Shown piece by piece: positions 24,490-34,299 of a stretch of 64,000 bases of DNA. The DNA lies in assembly GCA_032622095.1 (NCBI GenBank), contig CP136062.1:164880590-164944589 (forward strand). The letters are read 5' to 3'. The notes beneath the pieces were generated by a model. The model saw nothing but the letters and a program-made list of their open reading frames with translations. It was not told the DNA's origin and did no database searches. Each line of letters opens with the position of its first letter. Positions within the stretch are counted from its first letter, which is position 1. Origin of the DNA: Siphonodentalium dalli (lineage: Eukaryota > Mollusca > Scaphopoda > Gadilida > Siphonodentaliidae). A program made the translations under genes and the position numbers.

Positions 24490-25130
24490 GTGGAAAGCGA
24501 TAGCCACCCAAGATACACATGTACAACCCACCCATTACCCAAGTCACTCCATATGTACATAAGCACCACACAAATGCCAACATAGTAACCCACTTTATAC
24601 ACGTACACCTGATCATGCAACCATACTTGGTTATACCCGTACATACCACAAATGACGATACAGCCACGAGTCACCATGCATGAACACCAGGTATACACCT
24701 ACACCCGACACATGACCAAAAAGTCACTCTATGTATACATATTCACTACATTCACGATCATACAGTCACTCATTGTATACATATTCACCTAACCATGGAC
24801 CATACAGCCACTACATGTATACCTATTCGCCATACACATGACCATAGAGTCACAATACCAATGGTGAGCCCTTCCAGATATACCAATACCCGCACATACG
24901 ACCACTCATAAGTTCCATACTTGCCACTCATAAGTTATATACACGCCATCCATTATCATACATCTACTCCCCATACACCACCAATGATAACACATCCACA
25001 ACATATATAAATATATGTCCCACCGTCACCAACAGGGGACTCCCTATATACCCACACAACATTCATGACCATACAATAACTCCCTGTATACCTATTATCC
25101 TCATCTATGACCATAGAGTAACTCCGTGGC
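24490..25130 (-). repeat. Foldback element, right minisatellite (inverted)
   Basis: The same unit as the left array but in reverse complement (TGACCATACAGCCACTACAT, GTATACCTATTC). About a dozen units are present. The flip of orientation happens across the spacer 24390-24490. Confidence 0.8.
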
Positions 25131-26505
25131 TGCCATCTTGGCTTCCACCCTGTATCCAGTTGATAAATTTGTATCATAGTGGGCCTGAATACCCACATAG
25201 CATGATGGTTCATCTCAGTTCCGTCTCAAAGATCTGCCCATTTCCTTTCAATAATATGGCCAGAATCACAAAAGAGGTTCTCCGCAAAATTCCATACTGC
25301 AACTTTAAAATGAATGTGTCATGCCCCATACGGAACTGGGACAAATATAATAGAACGTATTTGTCAGTTAATTAACTAATACGTAAAATAACCAAGTGAG
25401 TCACAGTTTGCTATCTTTTTCGGATAACGCGGAGTATAATGTTCGGGATATGTTAATTTTTAACTTTTTACAAATTTGGTTGCCATTTTGGAAGCCATCT
25501 TGAGCATTTTAGTCTTTAAACACCACCGTGTGACACACTTAAGATAGACCAAAACAATAAACACCTTTGATACCAAATATAGTTGCATTTTACTTGAACA
25601 AATGGTCGAACCCTGAAAAGTGAATTTTTGCCGATATTTATGTCAAGTTTGTGAGAGAAAAATCCCATATTTCTGGTGATGTCAGTGGTGACAATAGTAA
25701 AAATGATCCATGGTGCATCAGAGATGTTAGTATGCAATGTATAGAATACAGATTAGCCAATTGTATACATCAACCACAACTTGTAAGCGATTGCAGGACA
25801 CCCTGGGCAATATTTACCATTTTCCATATTTTGGCGGCCATTTTCGCAGCCATTTTGAGCCAAGGTAAGATTTTTGGTTCCAGAGAGTTGGAATATTCAT
25901 AGGTAATGATATGCCTCACTTACATTACAATGTTCTTTTCATTTCTTTTTGAAATATGACTAGAATCCCAATTGTGATTTTTTGTAAAATTTTGTACCGC
26001 GTTCTGTAAAATCGAATTTTTGAGGGATCAGAAGGGGCTAGGACCCCATTAGTTGCACATTTAATTGCTCCAATGATCAGTTAATATACACAACACTAAA
26101 TAAAGTCATATTACTCAACCAGTTCCAGACAGCATGAATTGATCTAGAAGATATTTGTGAAAAAATGTCATATTTTCAACTTCCGGCGGCCATTTTGGCG
26201 GCCATCTTGGATGGTGAGTTTCAATTTTGGCCCAAAAAAGTGTCATTATGTCTTAGCTTCACGAAAATATATACATTTGTATACATTTTACAAGATTTTC
26301 CCGCTATAATTTGCATAAAACTGACCTAGGGTCTGGTCTGAAAAACGGCGGCCATGATGGACGCCATCTTGTCTGGAGTCTACGCGGCCACTTTTTTTTT
26401 TGTTAACATTGCTTAAAAGTTGAAGGACATAATAAGGAACAAAATAAATGGGGTGAAGTTAAGTCCCAGGGGGGGTGCAAGGGTACCCCTATTAGCTCCC
26501 TGACT
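25130..26505 (-). repeat. Foldback element, right outer arm
   Basis: Reverse complement of the left outer arm over its whole length, with scattered substitutions. It ends in the TIR ...CCCCTATTAGCTCCCTGACT. Confidence 0.85.
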
Positions 26506-26901
26506 ATTTAAATGTGATACAATGTTTGGTGCATTAAATAACGTATTCTACTAAAGTATGGTGTACATGTATATACTATACATATTAGCTATGCATATCT
26601 CTCTTTTAAACGAGTTAATGTACAGTTTACACGTAATGATTATTTTTAATTAATGGCCTGTGTCAATGGTACAACTGTTTACCGAAAACAATTAGCAAAA
26701 AGAAAATGAAGATGCATGCATCAGATCGTCCATGAATTATTTTTTACAAAGAATTACTTTTTAAATGTGATACAATGTTTGGTGCATTAAATAACGTCTT
26801 CTACTAAAGTATGATGTATATACTATACATATTAGCTATGCATATCTCTCTTTTAAACGAGGTTATGTACAGTTTACACGTCATGATTATTTTAAATTAA
26901 G
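26506..26901 (+). repeat. Tandem duplicated flank: B, A', B'
   Basis: B (26506-26653, starting near TTTAAATGTGATACAATGTT) is followed by A' (26654-26755), then B' (26756-26901). With A at 21325-21426, the pre-insertion locus reads A-B-A'-B', a two-copy tandem of about 250 bp. The foldback element lies exactly between A and B. Confidence 0.85.
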
Positions 26902-27224
26902 ATTATTTATCATTATTAAGTGAAATGAATTAAAAATTGCTACGATATTAAATCATATTTTGTACATGGACGGAAACGTTGTAGTTGAATATTTACGATG
27001 AGAACAAGCAAATAGACGTGGCGTATTTACGATGAGAAGAAGCAAATAGTTAATTAAATCTAAAACAGTGAATATTATTACTGACCTTTAGTAAAGTAAA
27101 TAGGTTTTATAAAATGTGAATTAAAACAAACTCCACTTTACAGACCATTTTACAGATAATCATTTTGACTGTTGCATGCCGGGACAGAAACTATGCAACA
27201 CAGACCCATGCATTTACTATGGGA

Positions 27225-27775
27225 GATTTAGAGTGGGTCTATTAAACTAATTATATCCTTGTCATCTTTTATAGTTTTTGCGTGAAATTTTAAACATATA
27301 TCAGGGACATATACCCCTTCTAGAATGTTCAAAAACATGTTCAGTTGCTCATCGTATTTTTATTGATTTTATGCGACGAAAATTCAGAAAATTGCGTTAA
27401 CTGCTCAATGTTTTAAGGTCTTACAAAACGTCGGATTAAAATAGTTCTATCGAGAATATTCTCACCATTTTTTTTTAGAGAACATAGAGTAAACATAGTC
27501 CTATCGGAATATCGTAAATGAGTTCCGTGTATTTTGGGATTAATTAACTACTCAGACTGCCGAAACTGCCAACAATAAATTCGCTTTTTCGTGTCCCACG
27601 AAAATGAAACTTGTCTGTTTAAAGATCCCAGTTTCGTGTCGAATGGTGATAGAATCTCCATATTCATGTTCATGGATAAATTACATCACACTTAATCGGC
27701 TTCTGTCCGCGGTCATAAACCTGTGTTTTTAGAAAAAATTTTTTTAGACAAACTGTTGAGCGCGTATCAGTATTT
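27225..27775 (+). repeat. Dispersed relative of the 9.8-10.5 kb inverted repeat
   Basis: Shares GCTCAATGTTTTAAGG, CATAGAGTAAACATAGTCCTA, CAGACTGCCGAAACTGCC and further words with 9799-10120. Upstream it matches the inverse of about 10510-10670. Only one arm is present here. Confidence 0.75.
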
Positions 27776-28164
27776 TTCCGCCCACTGGGTACCCACCACC
27801 ACCTATTTTTTATTTTTTTCCGATTCTGGGATATAGGGACCCACCTCCTTCAAACTGCTTCAAATGACTATTTTGCTTAGTTATCCTGATCTTATCTGAT
27901 CTATGTTCCATATCATGATTATAGAAGCATTGTATGCGACACTATCGGGTATAATTGAAAATTTCATGTGCATGTTTTCACGCCTGGCCATCACACGTAT
28001 GGACTATGGGGGCGGCGAGGGGCTATTTGGGTGCACGTATGTACTGCTTTTCCAATATTGATTGTGGCACTTCCGGGTCTGTTTGACAATTCCATTGCAT
28101 GTTCTCACGACTGGTTATATGTAGGGACCCGACTTCGTCCGGGCTGTTTTCCCTCTGCTTTTCG

Positions 28165-28790
28165 GCGAATTGCGCGATTTGACATTGAATTGACCATTTT
28201 GAAGATCAAGGTCAGGTCGGGGTCACGATTTGACCCGACCAAAACACTCCCGGACAAACGTACACGTCGAAATCCATCAGGTTTTACCCGATTTGACCTT
28301 GATTTGACAATTTTGAATGTCAATGTCAGGTTTGGGGTCACGATTTGACGCATCGAAAACACTCCCCTGACAAAAGTAACCCTAGGTATCGAATGTTGTC
28401 GAAATCCCGTCAAAATTCCCAATTTGACATTGAATTGACAATTTTGAAGGACAAGGTCCAGTCGGGTCACGATTTGTACCGTCCAAAACACTCCCCGGAC
28501 AAAAGTAACCCGTTTTACCCGATTTGATCTTGAATTGACCTTTTTGAAGGCCAAGGTCAGGTCGGGGTAACGATTTGACCCGTCCAGAACACTCCCTGGA
28601 CAAAATTTCCCCTAGGTATAAAATTTTGTCGAAATCCGTCCCGTTTTACCCGACTTGACCATGAATTGACCTTTTTGAAGGTCAAGGTCAGGTCGGAGTC
28701 ACGATTTGACCCGTTCAAAACACTCCCTAGACAAAATTACCTCTAGGTATCAAATTTCGTCAAAATCCGTCTGACAGTTTTCCCGGCCAT
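28165..28790 (+). repeat. Tandem repeat, about 119-bp period, five copies
   Basis: The phrase GTCACGATTTGACCCG recurs near 28222, 28338, 28466, 28567 and 28699. Each copy carries TTGAATTGACCTTTTTGAAGG, CAAAACACTCCC and GACAAAAGTAACCCTAGGTA. Long frames on both strands follow the repeat and are not genes. Confidence 0.85.
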
Positions 28791-29279
28791 AGCTAACACA
28801 CAACCAAAGACACAGACAGAAGTCCCAAAATATATCTTAGATGTCACAATATGTCCCGTGTAGAGACATGGGGTTAGGGTGTGCGTACTTATATTGCAGG
28901 GGGCATTGTCTGGTCTATTTGATTATTTCATGTGTACGTCATCAGTGCCGATCACATCGTCACAGAGGGGTGGCACAGTGTTGGGGTGTACGTATATATA
29001 TTGCATTAAACGCTGTCTGCATGGTCGGTTTGAACATGTCATGTGTATGTTATCATGGCTGGTCATAGCCGCGTGGTACAAGGTGGTTGGTTTACATACT
29101 TTTATTGCATTTGATTATAACGACTATATCTTGTATTACATGAGTAGTATATAACGAGCTGTCTCACCCCAAGCGAGGTGCAACCGCGCAACCAATGTTT
29201 ACATAACACGTTGCTATGCTGTGTTGTTAAGAGGGTATTTAAATTTAAAGGTAGACAATGGATTTAAAGGGACAACAAT

Positions 29280-29480
29280 TGAATTTAAATGGATGTTATT
29301 GAAATGAATTTAAAGGGAAAGATAGAAGAATGAATCGGGTCATTGAATTTAATGAGTGTGTTGAATGGGTTGTAATTGATAGAGTATACAAGAATGAATC
29401 GGGTCATTGAAACTGTTTCGAACGAGATCGGGTCAGTGATTTATCTATAATTGAATGACAGATATATAAGAATTTGTTTT
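29280..29480 (+). repeat. Degenerate tandem, GAATCGGGTCATTGAA type
   Basis: GAATGAATCGGGTCATTGAA occurs at about 29329 and 29391, with TTGAATGGGTTGTAATTGAT-type words between. Weak and short. Confidence 0.5.
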
Positions 29481-29756
29481 GTGCGGCTGAATTAGATAGG
29501 ATCTTGCATGGGATAACAAATGGATGTAATTGATAGAGTATACAATACGGGCATAATTGGAATGATATGCGGAAGCAACCGATCAGTAAGTATTAGTCAA
29601 ATGAACGAGTTTTATATATGTTACTATTTGGCAAGATCAGTCTGCATCAGATGACAGTGGGTACGAAGCGGACGAAATGAATACAGCGAAAAAGTAAAAA
29701 AAACTCGGGATTCTTTTGAACCCCCAACTATCAATTAATATTAGTTATATTCCATA

Positions 29757-30000
29757 ATCCCTCTGTTGATTCAGTTGGTTAGGACTCCAAGCAGATATTT
29801 CGTCCCAGATAGAGCAAGTCGTGGGTTCAAACTGAGTGATAGTAGTCGACAAGTTTGAACATAACCTCTGGGCGCCGCTGGTTTACATATATCACGTGGT
29901 TTCCACCACCAAGGTAGAGTTTATCCATGTAGCAGAAGGTGACCGTATATGATCGAAAACGGGTATAAATATTATATAGTATAGGTTACGTATTCGGGTA
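29757..30000 (+). mobile_element. Probable tRNA-derived SINE
   Basis: An A-box-like TTGATTCAGTTGGTTAGGA near 29765-29784 is followed by a B-box-like GTGGGTTCAAACT at 29821-29833 (the consensus last C is T). This is the internal RNA polymerase III promoter layout of tRNA-derived SINEs. A cloverleaf is not convincing, so I do not call it a working tRNA. The 3' limit is unknown; about 30000 is a guess. Confidence 0.5.
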
Positions 30001-30325
30001 GATGGTTTGACTGCCTAAGCCCTAAGCTCCTCAACCTCAGCCATCAGTGGTGAGAGGTCACGCCGCGGTGTGTTATCACTAATGGAATAGGATATCGGGT
30101 GATAAACGATCGCGTTAACCCTATTGCGTATCGCCTATACATGTAATATGAAAGAAAATAGGGGGGCGTGTACTTGTGTGGAGGTTATGCGGATATCGCA
30201 GATAATATGATACTGTTGATATATATTGGTACTATAAAAGGAATATATAACGCTGTTATATTACGAACACCAATATTAGATGGAAGAATGAAGACAAATA
30301 AACAGTATAGTGTATCAACATTTGC

Positions 30326-30331
30326 TTTATT
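30326..30331 (-). terminator. Polyadenylation signal of the minus-strand virus-like locus
   Basis: AATAAA on the minus strand about 34 bases after the last stop (30365). A second AATAAA lies at 30351-30356. The compact 3' end fits a small intronless gene. Confidence 0.5.
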
Positions 30332-30364
30332 CGACACCAAGAATAATAGGTTTATTGCAGTTAA

Positions 30365-30969
30365 TCATCGATTGTCATCGTCGTCATCTTGCTCAGAGTC
30401 TTGAGAGGAGTCCATCTGTTTATCGTTTTTGTCCTCACTTTTATTTCTCATGTACTCCATCAGGAGGGGTTTATATGTCCTCAAAGAAATCCGAACGGCA
30501 TGGAGTATATCATAGCTATCATCTACACACGATCCATGATCTTGATATGAGTTTTCCCACCACTAACTTCAAGTAAATTTCGTATAAATGCAGCGTATAT
30601 GTTTAAGAAACGCCTCTCATACTCGGGAAGTATCTTCACTTTCGATTTTTCTCCAGCCTCGTCTTCCGTCAATCCTTTCTTCATATAACGTTCAACTAAT
30701 TCATCTAATTCTGCTTTATTGTCATCTTGGGCCTGTAACCACACCTCTTCGAAATAATCGTTTTCTTTTTCAGTCGGAAGTTTTAATATTAGTCTGTCCT
30801 GGTCCGGAATTAATTCTATTTTATTCGTGTCAGTTTTCTGTTTTTTATTATTCGCCCGTGCATTTTCAATTGATTCTCTTTTCTTCCTATCAGAACACCA
30901 ATTTTTAATGTGCCTTTGTACATCATGCTCGGTCTCAAATACGGCACCACAATCGTCACAGCTTGGCAT
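30365..30969 (-). pseudogene. Acidic C2HC-finger protein next to virus-like ATPase
   Basis: Reads in the same frame as the ATPase, directly after its TAA stop; the first ATG is at 30969. It begins with a C2HC finger CDDCGAVF...HIKNWC (CX2CX12HX4C), then a basic stretch (RANNKKQK), then an acidic helical region (KAELDELVERYMKKGLTEDE). That frame ends at TAG 30523-30525. A different frame continues without stops to TGA at 30365 and encodes a charged tail ending in a run of five aspartates. A small indel near 30520 therefore probably splits the tail. The function is unknown. It could be a separate gene or the C-terminal part of the ATPase polypeptide separated by one nonsense codon. Position and strand suggest it belongs to the same captured element. 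Confidence 0.6.
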
Positions 30970-31011
30970 GATGTTGTCTTCGCTTTCAGAGTCGTATTCC
31001 TGCTGTGACAA

Positions 31012-31903
31012 TTATAGCCCAGGGTATGTAGTTTCACTGATGTTATCTTTCTTTTGATGCGTTATCACCTCGACGGGCTCATCAACACTACTGTTATTTG
31101 GCAATATGCTTTCTTGTTTTATACCCTTCTTTGTCAGCACATTACTACGCAGTCGCAAATTTTCTGGAGTATTCGTTTTTAAGTCAACTACGAGATAACC
31201 AAATGGTTGATTGGTAGCTTCATTGAAATGGGACATAAAGTGTTGTGTTTTCTCTGGATACATTTGACGAGCTAGAGTCATTACCTGCATTTTATCTATA
31301 GGGTTGTTGAATAGAATCAAGTAATGGCAATTTCTCCGTTGGGTAGGGTCCTTGTTATAGTAGAGAGATTGATTAATCGCAACCACTGATATACCCAAAT
31401 GGTGACTGCCTTCCGTGAATAATTCAGTAACCCGCGAATCCTTGGATGCCGTAGACATAAGGTCATCAAGTACAATCAGACATTTTTTTTCCAGAATGAA
31501 TGAGGGTGTCCGAGTTAGTCGGAAGACCTTGTATAAACTGGACAGATGGCGCGACTGTGTCCTTGATTTCATCGTATAATGGCTGCCAGTACTTATAGAA
31601 CCAAATTATTTTCTCGGGTGAAGGCTGTATACTCGCTGAACAATTTTGAAGTATACTCTTAAGCAAGTGTGTTTTGCTGCAAGAAGTGGGTCCCGAAATC
31701 CACGCGGTAAATGGATGCCTGAATTTGAAGTCATCCTGTCGCGCGCCACCAGTGCTTTCTCTATAAGGTTGTTGTTGTCGTTGTTGTTGTTGTAGTTGTT
31801 GTTGGTGTTGTTGTCGAGAGTGTTTGAACTTTACATGTATATGCCGTTTTAAACTGTCTGGCCATACATATTCAATTGAACATGTTTCACACTGATGCTT
31901 CAT
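31012..31903 (-). pseudogene. C2H2 finger + A32/FtsK-HerA-like packaging ATPase (virus-derived), frameshifted
   Basis: Likely a P-loop NTPase of the kind that pumps DNA into capsids in large or mid-sized eukaryotic dsDNA viruses and Polinton-like elements. From the ATG at 31903: a zinc finger (C5, C8, H21/H23, H28), a Gln-rich linker (31-45), then HPFTAWISGPTSCSKTHLLK. Its Walker A (residues 71-78) has Ser where the family has Gly. A hydrophobic LIVLDDLM is the Walker B. Later blocks are RVTELFTEGSHHLG (sensor-like), RRNCHYLILFNNP and FGYLVVDLKTNTPENLRLR. The frame breaks at a T8 run, 31483-31490 (A8 in mRNA sense), between Walker A and B. The second half then runs to TAA 31012-31014. No intron is seen. 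Viral origin is inferred from domain type. A cellular or transposon ATPase is the alternative. Confidence 0.72.
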
Positions 31904-32090
31904 CCTTGACCGATCTGAGGGCACTGAGTCTTTTCCAGATAAAAGAGAGCCTTTTATGACAGGAATAACAATATCTATTAATCGAGTTTTCAGTTCCAGA
32001 TTTTGAATCTAGTATGGTGCCGCAGTGTATTAATTTGATCTTGGACGGTACCGCCGTGTCTGAGCTATACACCACATAATTATTTGCCAT
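31887..32090 (-). CDS. Short uncharacterised ORF upstream of the ATPase
   Basis: 67 codons from an ATG at 32090. It overlaps the 5' end of the ATPase frame by 17 bases past the ATPase ATG (38 past the GTG that opens that frame). It contains CYSCHKR but no domain I recognise. It may be a remnant of another gene of the same insertion, or chance. Confidence 0.25.
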   Translation of the reverse strand: MANNYVVYSSDTAVPSKIKLIHCGTILDSKSGTENSINRYCYSCHKRLSFIWKRLSALRSVKDEASV

Positions 32091-32186
32091 ACGAAATGTC
32101 TTATGTTTTCCCGCTTAAGTAACATTGTATATACAGAATAAACATCTCAATGTCACACATACTATTATTATTCCATCACCGAGCGC

Positions 32187-32385
32187 CATCATAACCAAAA
32201 TCACCATCCATCATCGTCATAACCAAAATCACCATCATCGTCATTATCATCATCATGATCATCATCTTCATCATCATCACTATCATCATCAGCATCATAT
32301 TATCATCATCATCATGTTATCATCACCATCATCATCATATTATCATCACCATCATAATCATCGCCATCATCATCGTCAGACTGCA
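32187..32385 (+). repeat. (ATC)n microsatellite, interrupted
   Basis: Nearly 200 bp dominated by CATCAT/TATCAT triplets with interruptions. The frame across it (poly-His/Ile) is an artefact. Confidence 0.9.
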
Positions 32386-32868
32386 TTAAGTTCACACTAC
32401 CCTAGAGCTATCTGAAGTATTTTTTTATTGAACTACACTGTGAACAATTTTCAATATAAAAACTGCCAAGAAAGCTGAAACAGACACAATAAAAAAAATT
32501 TGCGCGCAAAAAAATCAATTAAAATTTTGGGACCCACCCCCACAATATCCACTATTTTTCCATTTTATCAACTTATGGGGGTAATTATAACAATATTGAA
32601 TGTATTAGTGCTTCTCATATTGCAACAAGCCACAACATATAAACAAATATTTTTAAAACAGTTGAAAATATGTCAATGAAAAAAAAATGCAAAAAAAGTG
32701 GTCAAAAACTGTTTCCGTCAATAGGTTTAAGATTAATGTTATGGTTGTACACCTGCAATGGGAACTGTTAATATATTATTTTAACTAAATGTTTACTGAC
32801 ATGTGAAACATCTTAGTATTTTAAAAACAAGGGACAGTCACACCTCTAGTTAAAACTGCTTACCTTTA

Positions 32869-34290
32869 TCATTCAAAACCCCATTTACAACTTGATCTAC
32901 CGCAGTCCACTGGCCACCTGAGAATGACCTTCTCCTCTCTGTATTTGTCAGCAAATTCTTTACTCTGCTCTCTGATGGATTTGTTCTTGTCTTTCAAAGC
33001 CTTGTCCATGTCATTACTATCTACTCTTGCCAACTGACGCCTATAGACTTCATAAGGTTTGGCACCACTGCTTCGTATAGATATTATTGACTTTTTTGTA
33101 CTTTCAGCAATGGCTAGGGCCTTAGATGAGGGAACAAATTCAACTGTTTGTGGAACATGCTGGCCGATTACCTCGATATTCCATGTATGCACATTTGAGA
33201 CAAATATCTTGCACACTACCCTCAGACCACAGTTGTGTCTCCATTGCGAATGTGATTGGGTATGCGTGCTGCAATCTGAAAAAAGCAGTACTAGTCGAGT
33301 CATCTACCTGAACCTATTTTATTTAATAATTCAGTATTCTGAACAATAAATATTTATTGTGTGTTAAGTTATATCTGATATATATATTGGTGACTGAAAT
33401 AGGACATTGACATTATTTAATTTATCTTCAAGTACCAATATTTTGAGATATTTTATATTTATAGGCCCTATACATGTATAACTAAAACTGATCTCATATA
33501 GATTGATAAGGCACTAATTGGGATCACTATGACCATATTTGGCCCTATACAACTGTTACTGATATGCTATCAACTGATAGCATATGCTATCAACTGATAG
33601 CATATGCTATCAACTGATAGCATATGCTATCAACTGATAGCATATCAGTATAGGTTATACATTGTATGTATTATTAGTTCATTCCAGATCAGTATTCAGT
33701 TATGTGATGATGAGAAGTTATCTCAAAACTTTGAGAAATTATCTAAAAATATTGAGATATACAAAATAATGCCAATATACTATTTCAGCCATCGCAGTAT
33801 ATGATTTTATGTTCAAATTTTGTTTTTAATTTATCTGTTAATAGAATATATATTTCACTTGATATCAAAGAATCAGTTTTATTTTACCTGGATGGCATGC
33901 TCCATAACTGCCACACTTCCTCCTGCAATTGGCCTTTCCTGGGCAATACAGAATAAGTTTAACGACTATTATGTCCTTTGCAGGTGGATCCTCAGTGACC
34001 AATGACTGTCGGTGTTGCCCTTCACTTGTCAGCTCATATGTATCAGAATATTTGTTTCTCTTATTTAGAATCTGTTTCCCTTTTCTTTGTGTAAAGAATG
34101 CGAAGTCACTTTGGCTTACAACATTTATGTATTTTTTGTTTATTTCCCGTTTATGATTATTCAAATCTACATTCTTTAGATGTGGATGATTATATAAGAA
34201 TGTCTCAAAAGCCCCTCCAACTTCACATTGCATCGTTTCTTTTTCTTCATCCTCATCATCTGATGAGTGATACCCTTGTATCGGATCCAT
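32869..34290 (-). CDS. Two-exon Cys/His-rich gene, possibly transposase-like N-terminal part
   Basis: Exon 1, 34290-33888, starts at ATG and runs to CCAG|GTAAAA (GT donor at 33887-33886). Exon 2 begins after TTTTTTCAG (acceptor ending 33276) at 33275. The phases match and give one continuous frame of about 270 residues to TGA at 32869. Features: acidic N-terminus (SSDDEDEEKE), basic middle (KRNKY), and a dense Cys/His block over the splice site. This is followed by CKIFVSNVHTWNIEVIGQHV and a helical lysine-rich end. The Cys/His plus W-x-I-x-x-x-G-x-H pattern recalls FLYWCH/FAR1-type DNA-binding domains found at the N-terminus of MULE-type transposases; this is weak. Another frame of exon 2 stays open to a good donor (AAAG|GTAAGC) just past the stop, so the gene may continue after an indel. 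Confidence 0.5.
33559..33648. repeat. Palindromic 20-bp tandem array inside an intron
   Basis: Four copies of CATATGCTATCAACTGATAG-type units span 33561-33640. Each contains the perfect palindrome GATAGCATATGCTATC. The array ends CTGATATGCTATC on the left and its exact inverse GATAGCATATCAG on the right, so the whole 90 bp is also self-complementary. It lies within the intron of the minus-strand gene (33276-33887). Confidence 0.9.
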
Positions 34291-34299
34291 TGCATCTAA

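Larger units (their letters stand above)
21424..26509. mobile_element. Foldback-type element with internal minisatellite
   Basis: The element runs 21428-26505 (5,078 bp). Its ends are AGTCCGGGAGCTAATAGGGG and the inverse of AGTCAGGGAGCTAATAGGGG. ATTT flanks both sides (21424-21427 and 26506-26509) as a probable 4-bp target duplication. The outer arms (21428 to about 22800, and about 25130 to 26505) are inverted copies of about 1.37 kb each. The inner parts are a minisatellite in opposite orientations around a spacer of about 100 bp at 24390-24490. No transposase frame is visible. The layout resembles Drosophila FB elements in form; relationship is not claimed. Confidence 0.85.

Noticed and set aside
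22800-25130. Many short frames in the foldback minisatellite
   Set aside because: They arise from repeated units in both orientations and show no conserved domain.
28105-28554. 149-codon minus-strand frame and overlapping plus-strand frames
   Set aside because: They follow the roughly 119-bp tandem repeat on both strands, with a repeating peptide and no gene-like features.
32125-32415. His/Ile-rich 96-codon frame
   Set aside because: Translation of the ATC microsatellite.
33559-33648. CRISPR-like array
   Set aside because: Contiguous 20-bp palindromic units with no unique spacers, in eukaryotic DNA.
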